A DNA stretch of 18,615 bases from Trueperaceae bacterium. Its GTDB lineage: Bacteria; Deinococcota; Deinococci; Deinococcales; Trueperaceae. Of this stretch, positions 1-6,349 are shown in pieces (within the stretch, counting starts at the first letter, position 1; the number at the start of each line of letters is the position of its first letter). The notes under the pieces were generated by a model, which saw only the letters and a program-made list of their open reading frames with translations, ran no database searches and had not been told where the DNA came from. Both the position numbers and the translations under genes were made by a program. The DNA lies in contig JAABSI010000059.1 in assembly GCA_011390455.1 (NCBI GenBank), forward strand, positions 1-18,615. Reading direction: 5' to 3'.

Positions 1-225
1 GAGCTCGTCGCGCACCGGGGTCGGCTGCTCGCCGACGCCATGCGCCGCACCCGCGTGACCGAGGACGAGGTCCACGCCGCGTTGCGCAAAGCGGGGCACG
101 CCGGGTTCGACGACGTCGCGGCCGTCATCCTCGAGACCGACGGCGCCTTCAGCGTCGTCGCGAGGGACGAGGGCGGTGGGCGCGACGCGCTCGAGGGGGT
201 CCGGGTGGCACGCCCGGACGGATGA
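1..225 (+). CDS. DUF421/YetF-family protein, C-terminal fragment
   Basis: The reading frame is open from the first base and ends at TGA 223-225, so only the last 74 residues of a gene starting upstream are present. The fragment reads as the cytosolic C-terminal part of a DUF421 (YetF-like) membrane protein. An 'ELVAHRGRLLADAMRR' segment is followed by 'TEDEVHAALRKAG', then 'DVAAVILETDGAFSVV', which is the usual order in this family (name or label strand, a helix that starts with a T-E-D-E type motif, then a strand with E-T-D-G-x-F-S-V). The family has N-terminal transmembrane helices, which lie outside the window, and its biochemical role is poorly defined. An ATG at 40 is in frame but internal to the conserved domain, so it is not the start. 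The following gene is on the same strand 85 bases downstream. Confidence 0.75.
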   Translation, partial: ELVAHRGRLLADAMRRTRVTEDEVHAALRKAGHAGFDDVAAVILETDGAFSVVARDEGGGRDALEGVRVARPDG

Positions 226-249
226 GCCCACGAGCCCCGACGTCGCCTC

Positions 250-255
250 TATCCT
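250..255 (+). promoter_or_regulatory. Putative -10 element (TATCCT)
   Basis: TATCCT lies 55 bases before the ATG at 311, in the short gap after the YetF-like gene. It fits the TANNNT pattern seen before several genes here. No convincing -35 hexamer is visible, so this is weak support for a separate promoter. Confidence 0.25.
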
Positions 256-310
256 GGACGCGTCGAGCGGTGCGCGCAGGCCGTGGACCGCTCGCGGGAG
301 AAGGTGGGTC

Positions 311-796
311 ATGGGCCGTCGGTTGGCGCTCTGGGCGTTGGTCGTTTCGGTGCTCTTCCTCGCGTTCGGTGGGCTGTACGGCGGCCTCTCGATGCTGCGG
401 GACCCCAGCGGCGCCTCGCTCGGCATGGATGTCGTCCTCCCACGGATCCCGGTACCGAACTACGTCTTGCCCGGCATCTTCCTCGTGGTGGTCATGGGCT
501 TGATGCCGCTCGGGTTGGTGTACGGCCTCCTGGCGCGCCCGACGCCGCCCTGGGCCGCCACGATCGCACGCCTCAGCGGCCACCACTGGGCTTGGACCGG
601 CGCCTTGGTGCTCGGCATCGTGCTCGTCATCTGGCTCGCCGTCCAGGCATGGATGATCGGCTTCTCCTGGCCGATCCAGTTCGTCACCGCGGGCAACGCC
701 GTCGCGATCGTCGTGTTCGCCTTGCTCCCGGCCGTCCGGGGGCGGTACGTCGCCCCCGGCTTCGAAGAGCGTCGCGCGCGGCGCCGCACGGCCTGA
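311..796 (+). CDS. Four-helix integral membrane protein of unknown function
   Basis: A 161-residue protein that is mostly hydrophobic. Predicted membrane segments are at about residues 5-25, 53-75, 95-117 and 123-141. A short loop rich in Pro/Gly lies between helices 1 and 2 (25-52), and the tail is short and Arg-rich (142-161), which suggests a cytosolic C-terminus. I chose ATG 311 because a purine-rich GAGAAGGTGG sequence sits just before it and hydrophobic sequence begins immediately. The frame is open back to 176, but that part has no membrane or domain character and would overlap the upstream gene. Four-helix architecture with a polar insert resembles various small DoxX- or DUF-type proteins, but I recognise no specific family and assign no function. 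It is probably transcribed separately or read through from the YetF-like gene. Confidence 0.7.
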   Translation: MGRRLALWALVVSVLFLAFGGLYGGLSMLRDPSGASLGMDVVLPRIPVPNYVLPGIFLVVVMGLMPLGLVYGLLARPTPPWAATIARLSGHHWAWTGALVLGIVLVIWLAVQAWMIGFSWPIQFVTAGNAVAIVVFALLPAVRGRYVAPGFEERRARRRTA

Positions 797-872
797 GGGG
801 TTTCATTTCGCCGTTGACGTAGATCACGACGTCGGCGTTGCGGGGGTCGGGGACGACGCGGCGGTGGGGATC
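792..872 (-). pseudogene. Possible decayed N-terminus of a class IV aminotransferase (IlvE-like)
   Basis: Read on the minus strand, GTG 827-825 begins V-I-Y-V-N-G-E-M-K-P-L, which resembles the first strand of branched-chain or D-amino acid aminotransferases (typically 'YVNGE.VP...'). It is preceded in frame by DPHRRVVPDPRNAD. After about residue 12 the frame runs into the complement of the membrane protein gene and loses all resemblance, so at most the first dozen codons survive. A good minus-strand promoter sits just upstream at 881-910, where a real gene would have it. The match is short, so this could be chance; confidence is low. Confidence 0.25.
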
Positions 873-880
873 AAGGCCGG

Positions 881-910
881 AGTCTAGGTGCGGCGCTGAT
901 AAAGTGTCAA
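881..910 (-). promoter_or_regulatory. Consensus-like minus-strand promoter (TTGACA-N18-TAGACT)
   Basis: On the minus strand a perfect TTGACA (complement of 905-910) is followed after 18 bases by TAGACT (complement of 881-886). It is the best -35/-10 pair I found in the window. It points away from the peptidase gene towards the remnant at 872-792 and then antisense through the membrane protein gene; no intact gene follows it. It may be an orphan promoter left after a deletion. Confidence 0.4.
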
Positions 911-914
911 CGCG

Positions 915-995
915 ATGAGAAGGACGTTGGTCCGGTGGGCTTCGGGCGCGCGGTGGCGCGCGATCCCAGGCGCGCTCGGGCGGGACGCCCGATGA
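915..995 (+). CDS. Possible 26-residue upstream ORF overlapping the peptidase start
   Basis: ATG 915 opens a 26-codon frame rich in Arg and Trp that ends at TGA 993-995, overlapping the ATG (992) of the aminopeptidase gene as ATGA. A TANNNT element (TAAAGT, 900-905) ends 9 bases before ATG 915, a spacing that would give a nearly leaderless transcript. The arrangement would let ribosomes finishing this ORF restart on the peptidase gene, which itself has only a weak ribosome binding site. No homology is recognised and chance is quite possible. Confidence 0.2.
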   Translation: MRRTLVRWASGARWRAIPGALGRDAR

Positions 996-2800
996 CCGAC
1001 GTCCGGGCGCGCTTGACCCAGCTCCGTCGGCTGATGCTCGAGAACGGCGTGGAGGCCTGGCTCGCCCCGACCGGCGATCCCCACCTGAGCGAGTACGTCG
1101 CCGCTCGGTGGCGCACCCGCGACTGGCTCAGCGGCTTCCGCGGCTCGGCCGGCACGCTCGTCGTCACCCACGACGAAGCCTGCCTCTGGGTGGACCCGCG
1201 GTACCACATGCGCGCCGACACCGAGACGGCGGGGAGCCCCGTCGCCGTCTTCAAGTGGGGCACCGAAGGCACGCCGGACGTGCCCACCTGGCTCGAGGGC
1301 GCGCTGCCCCCCGGATCGTCGCTGGGGCTGGATCCCGCGACCTCGGGCATCGCGGCCGTGCACGAACTCGAGGCGCGCCTGACGCCGCGGGGGTTCACGA
1401 TTCGCGCCGTGGCCGGTCTGATCGATGCGGCATGGACCGACCGGCCCGCGACCGAACCCGCCGCGATCGTGCCGCACGGCCTCGAGTTCGCCGGCGAGCC
1501 CGCGAGCGCGAAGCTCGGTCGCTTGCGGGCGCACCTTGCGGAACTGGGCGCCAGCAGCATGCTCGTCGCGGCGCTCGACGAGGTCGCCTGGCTGCTGAAC
1601 CTGCGCGGCGCCGACGTCCCGATGAGCCCGGTCGCGCTCGCGTACTGCCTCGTGCAGCGGGAATCGGTCCTGCTCTTCGTGCACGAAGCCCGCGCCGCGC
1701 CGGAGCTGCGCGACCACCTCCCGAGCGAGGTGGTGATCCAGCCCTACGAGGACGTCGCGGCCCATCTGCGCGCGCTCCCCTCGGACACGGCGCTGCTCGT
1801 CGACCCGGAACGAACCACCATGGACCTCCATGCGGCGGCGCGGCACACGCGTCTGGTGATGGCCCCGAGCCCCGTGGAGCGCATGAAGGCGATCAAGAAT
1901 CCGGTCGAGCTCGCCGGCGCCGCGGCCGCGCACCTCCGAGACGGGCTGGCGCTGACCCGCCTGCTGCACTGGCTGGCGACCACCGAGCCTGAGGCGCACA
2001 CGGAGATCTCGGTCGCCGCGCGGTTGGAGGAACTCCGGTGCGGGCTGCCCGAGTACCGGGGGCCGTCCTTCGGCACGATCGTCGGCTTGGGACCGAACTC
2101 CGCGGTGGGCCACTACGCATCCGATCCGAGCGCCCCCCAGCAGCTCGTGCGCGACGCGCTGCTGCTCATCGACTGCGGCGGGCAGTTCCACGACGGCACC
2201 ACCGACACGACCCGCACCGTCGTCCTCGGCGAGGCCACCGAAGCGCAGATCCATGCGTACACGACCGTCCTGAAGAGCCTGATCGCGCTCAGCCGCACCA
2301 CGTTCCCGAAGGGGACGACCGGCCAGCAGCTCGACGCCGTCGCCCGGTCCCACCTCTGGGCCCAGGGCTGGGAGTGCCGGCACGGCATCGGCCACGGCAT
2401 CGGGAGCTACCTCCACGTGCACGAGGGGCCGCAACGGTTCAGCAAGACCAACGAGGTCCCGCTCGAGCCCGGCATGGTCGACTCCTGCGAGCCCGGTGTC
2501 TACTTCGCCGGGTCCTTCGGCGTCCGGCTCGAGAACACGATCGCGACCGTCGCCTCGTCGACGACCGCGTTCGGCCCGTTCTACGGCTTCGAGACGCTTA
2601 CCGTGTGCCCTTTCGACCGCGACCTGATCGCGCCCGGACTCCTGACGCCGGAAGAGCGCGGCTGGCTCGACGCCTACCACCTCCGCGTGCGCGAAGCGCT
2701 CGTCCCCCACCTGGACCGCGAGGCGGCGGCGTGGTTGACGGACCGCACCCGCCCGTTGGCCTCCGGAAGCGACGCGGCGCCGACGACCGCCTCGCGGTAG
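992..2800 (+). CDS. pepP: Xaa-Pro aminopeptidase (aminopeptidase P, M24B family)
   Basis: A 602-residue cytosolic metallopeptidase that would remove an N-terminal residue preceding proline. It has the long three-domain form like eukaryotic APP1: two creatinase-type N-terminal domains (about 1-150 and 155-310), a pita-bread catalytic domain (about 315-540) and the Peptidase_M24_C tail (FETLTVCPFDRDLI onward to the end). All five dimetal ligands are visible: D394 in LLIDCGG, D405 in GTTDTTRT, H468 in HGIGHGIG, E500 in SCEPGVY and E514 in RLENT. ATG 992 gives MTDVRARLTQLRR, a normal start for the family. An in-frame GTG at 935 would add an Arg-rich stretch without family character. No strong Shine-Dalgarno precedes 992, but a small ORF overlaps it as ATGA. 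The gene stands alone, with about 260 bases before the next one. Confidence 0.93.
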   Translation: MTDVRARLTQLRRLMLENGVEAWLAPTGDPHLSEYVAARWRTRDWLSGFRGSAGTLVVTHDEACLWVDPRYHMRADTETAGSPVAVFKWGTEGTPDVPTWLEGALPPGSSLGLDPATSGIAAVHELEARLTPRGFTIRAVAGLIDAAWTDRPATEPAAIVPHGLEFAGEPASAKLGRLRAHLAELGASSMLVAALDEVAWLLNLRGADVPMSPVALAYCLVQRESVLLFVHEARAAPELRDHLPSEVVIQPYEDVAAHLRALPSDTALLVDPERTTMDLHAAARHTRLVMAPSPVERMKAIKNPVELAGAAAAHLRDGLALTRLLHWLATTEPEAHTEISVAARLEELRCGLPEYRGPSFGTIVGLGPNSAVGHYASDPSAPQQLVRDALLLIDCGGQFHDGTTDTTRTVVLGEATEAQIHAYTTVLKSLIALSRTTFPKGTTGQQLDAVARSHLWAQGWECRHGIGHGIGSYLHVHEGPQRFSKTNEVPLEPGMVDSCEPGVYFAGSFGVRLENTIATVASSTTAFGPFYGFETLTVCPFDRDLIAPGLLTPEERGWLDAYHLRVREALVPHLDREAAAWLTDRTRPLASGSDAAPTTASR

Positions 2801-3060
2801 ACGCCCGGGCGGCCGACGCGCCGACCCGTGCACGCGCCGACGACCGTCGTGCGTCGGACGCACGTCCGAACCATCCCGATCCGCCCTCGCACGCCCATCC
2901 GCCGCACGACCGAACCGCTGCGGCCCTGCACGCCACACCCCGTGTGACGAACGCCGCCCACGACCCCGCGCCGGCGCCTACAATCCCCCATCCCCATGAG
3001 CGCGAACGACTCGGTCGTTCGGGCGACGCAGCCTCGGTACCCGAGGAAGAAGGAGCCACC
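2801..3060 (+). other. 260-bp intergenic region with small hairpin and lipoprotein promoter
   Basis: No convincing gene is seen. A small stem-loop with 6-bp arms and a 5-base loop lies at 2848-2864 without a T tract; it could weakly terminate the peptidase transcript. The stretch is otherwise unusually rich in CG and CCC words. A TACAAT element lies at 2979-2984 and a good ribosome binding site lies just before 3061. Confidence 0.5.
2979..2984 (+). promoter_or_regulatory. Putative -10 element (TACAAT) for the lipoprotein gene
   Basis: TACAAT differs from the consensus TATAAT at one position and stands out in very GC-rich surroundings, 76 bases before the lipoprotein start. No good -35 is seen at normal spacing. 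The leader would carry the AAGGAG ribosome binding site at about 3048-3053. Confidence 0.4.
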
Positions 3061-4671
3061 TTGCGCCGTTCCGTACCCCTTGCCCGCCGTAGGTCCACGT
3101 CCGCCTCGGCCAGGACGCCATGGCTCCTGGCCGTCGCCGTCGCGCTCGCCGCCTGCGGTGCGCCGTCCGTCCCACCAGGCCTGCAGCTCGCCGTCGGCAC
3201 GGCCTCCGTGGCCGTCCTGCGCGGCGCCACCGCAGACGTCCCGGTCGACCTCACGCGCCTGGGTGGCGCTGCCGACGCGGTCGACCTGAGCGTCACCGGT
3301 CTGCCGGCGAACGTCACCGCCGCCTTCGCCCGGGCGACGCTGACCGGCGGCGTCCTCACGAGCACCCTCACGATCACCGTCGGCGCCGCGGCCACCGAGG
3401 CCACCTCCGCCCTCACCGTGACCGCCAGCAGCGGCTCCTTGACCAGCGACACCGCCCTGTCGCTCGACGTCACCAGCCTCACGGTCGAGGGCCGCGTCCT
3501 GGGGTCCCGTTCACGGCCCCTGGTGGGCGCCACCGTCCGCAGTCAAGACGAGAGCACCTTCACCGACGCCACCGGCACCTTCACGCTCACGGGGCTCGCG
3601 GTCCCCTACGACCTGGTCGTGAGCTCGGCGCTCGGCAACGGTGGTTTGCACGTCTACGAGGGGATGACCGCGGCGGAGCCGCTGCTGCGACCGACCTTCG
3701 CGCTGGGTGCCGCGGCCTCGCCGACGCTCGGCACCACCGTGTCGGGTTCGCTGACCGCCGGCGCGCTCGGCGCGGACGAAGTGGTCGTGGTCTGCGTCGA
3801 GGGCCTCGCGGTGCCCATCTACGGCTGCGACGCGGCGCAAGTGGGCGACACGGGCTACTCGATCGGCGCCGCCTGGTTCGATGGCACCGGCGTCGCCGCC
3901 CGCCTGCACGCCTTCCACTTCACGGTCGACGCCGACGACGTTCCCGTCGCGTACCTCGGCTACGAGACGATCGCCGTCAACCTCGAGGACGGCGTCGCTG
4001 CCCTCGCGAACCTCGACTTCGATCCCGTCGACTCCGGCGTGCTCTCGGGGACGACCACGAAGCCCGTCGCCCTGGTCAATGCAGACCTCCTGGTGTCGGT
4101 CCGCTTCGGGCCACACCTGAGCATGCCGCTGGCCAACCTCGACCTCGCCACGTCGGACTTCCAGCTGACCGTCCCTGAGCTCCCGGGCGTCACGTACGAC
4201 GTCGTGTTCGCGGCCAGCGATGCCACGAGCGCTGCCTACACCTGGAAGACCGGCATCGGGTTGGAGGCTGGGACCTTCTCGGTGGGCCCGCCGATCGAAC
4301 TCGTGTCGCCCGCCGATGGCGCCACCGGCGTCGAGCTCACCACCCCGTTCGAGACGGCCGCTGCAGGCGGCGGCGCCCGCACGTACGTGTGGGACACCGC
4401 GCTCAACGGTCCCGCCATCGCGCTCACCACCACCAGGACCGACGTCACCGTGCCGAACCCGGCCACCGGCGGCTTCGCCTTCCCGGCCGGCCTCGCCTAC
4501 TCGTGGAACGCGGTCGGGCACGGCGACGTCGACACCGACACCGCAGCCGCTGGCGGCTACACGGACTTCGTCGACCTGAGCACGGCGGTCAACGAGGGTG
4601 GGCCAGGATTCGACGGAGACCGGACGACCGCCATCACCATCACCGCCTTCGACTTCACCTTCGCCCCCTGA
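3061..4671 (+). CDS. Secreted lipoprotein with Ig-like and carboxypeptidase-regulatory-like domains
   Basis: A 536-residue envelope protein. TTG 3061 is taken as the start because AAGGAG lies 7 bases upstream and it yields a proper type II signal peptide: a basic N-region (RRSVPLARRR), a hydrophobic core and the lipobox A-L-A-A-C with the lipidated Cys at residue 32. After cleavage come a beta-rich domain (about 37-140) made of Thr/Val/Ala strands, like the Ig-like modules of bacterial surface proteins, then a carboxypeptidase-regulatory-like domain (about 141-215; 'VEGRVLGSRSRPLVGATV', 'TDATGTFTLTGL'). A longer beta-rich part (about 220-415) follows, and a final FN3-like segment begins near 'LVSPADGATGVEL' and ends in TITAFDFTFAP. 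No catalytic motif is visible, so a structural, binding or adhesive surface role is likely; the ligand is unknown. The frame stays open upstream to 2038, but that part is a shadow of the peptidase gene. Confidence 0.8.
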   Translation: MRRSVPLARRRSTSASARTPWLLAVAVALAACGAPSVPPGLQLAVGTASVAVLRGATADVPVDLTRLGGAADAVDLSVTGLPANVTAAFARATLTGGVLTSTLTITVGAAATEATSALTVTASSGSLTSDTALSLDVTSLTVEGRVLGSRSRPLVGATVRSQDESTFTDATGTFTLTGLAVPYDLVVSSALGNGGLHVYEGMTAAEPLLRPTFALGAAASPTLGTTVSGSLTAGALGADEVVVVCVEGLAVPIYGCDAAQVGDTGYSIGAAWFDGTGVAARLHAFHFTVDADDVPVAYLGYETIAVNLEDGVAALANLDFDPVDSGVLSGTTTKPVALVNADLLVSVRFGPHLSMPLANLDLATSDFQLTVPELPGVTYDVVFAASDATSAAYTWKTGIGLEAGTFSVGPPIELVSPADGATGVELTTPFETAAAGGGARTYVWDTALNGPAIALTTTRTDVTVPNPATGGFAFPAGLAYSWNAVGHGDVDTDTAAAGGYTDFVDLSTAVNEGGPGFDGDRTTAITITAFDFTFAP

Positions 4672-4684
4672 CCTCAGGCTCGGT

Positions 4685-4724
4685 CCACGGCCGGCGCACC
4701 CGCGATCGGGTGCGCCGGCCGTGG
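4685..4724 (+). terminator. Perfect 18-bp hairpin after the lipoprotein gene
   Basis: The arms 4685-4702 and 4707-4724 are exactly complementary over 18 bp, almost entirely G+C, with a four-base CGAT loop. The hairpin begins 13 bases after the lipoprotein stop codon. There is no T tract on either side, so it is not a classical intrinsic terminator, but its stability and position suggest transcript termination or 3'-end protection. Confidence 0.6.
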
Positions 4725-4840
4725 CGCTGGCTCAGCCGTCCGCGACGGTCATCGGGCTCGGGGCCGAGCCAGACACGACCGAGCGCAAGCCCGATCGCGC
4801 CGAACGGCGCACCGAGCCTCGAAGGGAGGGCCGGCCGTCG

Positions 4841-4846
4841 TATCCT
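4841..4846 (+). promoter_or_regulatory. Putative -10 element (TATCCT) for the decarboxylase gene
   Basis: TATCCT lies 78 bases before ATG 4925, in the gap after the hairpin. It is the same hexamer as the one before the gene at 311. No clear -35 is seen. The leader would carry GTGAGGA about 11 bases before the start codon as a ribosome binding site. Confidence 0.3.
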
Positions 4847-4924
4847 GCCGACGCGCACGGCCCCAGTTCGTAGCTGTCTGCGTCGCCGCACGGCGCCGAC
4901 CCCGCAGGAACGTGAGGACCCCGG

Positions 4925-6316
4925 ATGAACCACGACGAGCTCCGCGACTGGTCGAAACGCGCCGCCGATTGGGCGCACGCGTACCACGCCACCTTGCGCG
5001 ACCGGCCCGTGCGGGCCCAGACCACCCCCGGCGCCACCGCGGCCCGCTTGCCCGAGCGGGCGCCCGAGGAGCCCGATGCGCTCGAGCGGATCTTCGCGGA
5101 TTTCGAGGACGTCGTCCCGGACGCGATGACGCACTGGCAGCACCCGCGCTTCTTCGCCTACTTCCCGGCGAACGCCGCGCCGGCGTCCATGTGGGCCGAG
5201 CAGCTCGCCAACGCGATCGCCGCGCAGGCGATGCTCTGGCAGACCTCGCCGGCCGCCACCGAGATCGAGGAGGTGATGGTCCGCTGGCTGCGCGACGCCC
5301 TCGGCCTGGCACCCCACTTCCGGGGCACGATCCACGACAGCGCCACGACCGCGACGCTCGCCGCCATCCTGACCATGCGGGAGATCGCGACCGGCTGGCA
5401 GGGCAACGACGCCGGCCTGTCGGGTCAGCCGGTGCTGCGCCTCTACGCCTCCGCCGAGACGCACAGCTCGATCGACAAGGGCGCGCGCATCGCCGGCATC
5501 GGCCAGGCGAACCTGGTCAAGGTCCCGACGGACGCCGAGCACGCCATGGACAGCGCCGCCCTCGACGCCGCCATCCGCGCGGACCTCGCGGCCGGCTACG
5601 TGCCCGCCGGGGTGATCCTGGCCACGGGCGGCACCTCGATCGGCGCGTGCGACCGGATCGCCGAGTCGCTCGCGGTCGCCAAGGCGCACGGGCTCTACAC
5701 GCACGTCGACGCGGCCTGGGCCGGCTCTGCCATGATCTGCCCCGAGTTCCGGCCCCTGTGGGCCGGCGTCGACGGCGCCGACAGCATCGTCTTCAACCCG
5801 CACAAATGGCTCGGCGCGCAGTTCGACTGCGCGGTGCAGTTCCTCGCCGACCCCGTCCCGCAGGTTCGCACGCTCGGCCTCCGCCCCGAGTACCTGCAGA
5901 CCCTCGGGCACGAGGGGCCGGACCGGATCACCAACTTCAACGAGTGGACGGTGCCGCTGGGCCGGCGCTTCCGCGCGCTCAAGCTCTGGTTCACCTTGCG
6001 CGCCTACGGCCTCTCCGGCCTGCGCCGCCGCATCCGCGACCACGTGGCCTGGGCGCAGGAGCTCGCGACGGTGATCGCCGACCTCCCGGGCTTCGAGGTC
6101 GTCACCCCGCCCGTGCTCTCGCTCTTCACCTTCGCGTGCACCGAGGGCGACGCCGCCACCGAGGCGCTGCTCGCCCGCATCAACGACGACGGCCGCGTCT
6201 ACCTGACGCAGACGCGCCACGCGGGCCGCTTCGTCATCCGCGTCCAGGTGGGGCAGTTCGACTGCACCCGCGACGACGTGATGACGGTGGCCGAGGTGCT
6301 CCGCGACCTGGCCTGA
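4925..6316 (+). CDS. Group II PLP-dependent aromatic L-amino acid decarboxylase-like protein
   Basis: A 463-residue cytosolic enzyme of the AADC/tyrosine-tryptophan decarboxylase family, expected to turn an aromatic amino acid into its amine and CO2. The PLP lysine is K294 in NPHKW. H180 in THSS should stack on the PLP ring, and D262 in HVDAAWAGSA should bind the pyridine nitrogen. Y323 in RPEYL aligns with the catalytic loop tyrosine (Tyr332 of human AADC); plant aldehyde synthases have Phe there and insect ones replace the His, so both residues favour true decarboxylation. WTVPLGRRFRALKLWF is a further family signature. Length is normal. The exact substrate (Trp, Tyr, Phe, DOPA) cannot be read from the sequence. 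No transporter or amine oxidase lies next to it. It meets the minus-strand operon tail to tail with only 6 bases between the stop codons. Confidence 0.88.
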   Translation: MNHDELRDWSKRAADWAHAYHATLRDRPVRAQTTPGATAARLPERAPEEPDALERIFADFEDVVPDAMTHWQHPRFFAYFPANAAPASMWAEQLANAIAAQAMLWQTSPAATEIEEVMVRWLRDALGLAPHFRGTIHDSATTATLAAILTMREIATGWQGNDAGLSGQPVLRLYASAETHSSIDKGARIAGIGQANLVKVPTDAEHAMDSAALDAAIRADLAAGYVPAGVILATGGTSIGACDRIAESLAVAKAHGLYTHVDAAWAGSAMICPEFRPLWAGVDGADSIVFNPHKWLGAQFDCAVQFLADPVPQVRTLGLRPEYLQTLGHEGPDRITNFNEWTVPLGRRFRALKLWFTLRAYGLSGLRRRIRDHVAWAQELATVIADLPGFEVVTPPVLSLFTFACTEGDAATEALLARINDDGRVYLTQTRHAGRFVIRVQVGQFDCTRDDVMTVAEVLRDLA

Positions 6317-6317
6317 G

Positions 6318-6349
6318 CGCCGTCAGCGGCGAGCGCCCTTCAGCGCTCG
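6318..6349. terminator. Weak hairpins at the convergent gene junction
   Basis: Two small adjacent stem-loops lie where the decarboxylase and the FAD oxidoreductase genes meet: CGCCG/CGGCG arms around TCAG (6318-6331), and 7-bp CGAGCGC/GCGCTCG arms around six bases (6330-6349). Neither has a T tract. They overlap the end of the oxidoreductase gene and may limit read-through in either direction. Confidence 0.25.

Noticed and set aside
176..310. Extended N-terminus for the four-helix protein at 311
   Set aside because: The extra 45 residues overlap the upstream YetF-like gene and lack hydrophobic or domain character. The ribosome binding site is just before 311.
884..2938. 684-residue minus-strand frame opposite the aminopeptidase gene
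   Set aside because: Its composition is Arg/Gly/Ala/Asp-rich without domains, and the opposite strand encodes a full M24 peptidase with all metal ligands. Long antisense frames are expected at this GC content.
2038..3060. Extension of the lipoprotein frame upstream, making an 877-residue protein
   Set aside because: This part overlaps the peptidase gene in another frame, is Arg/Pro/His-rich and has no homology. The signal peptide and ribosome binding site place the start at 3061.
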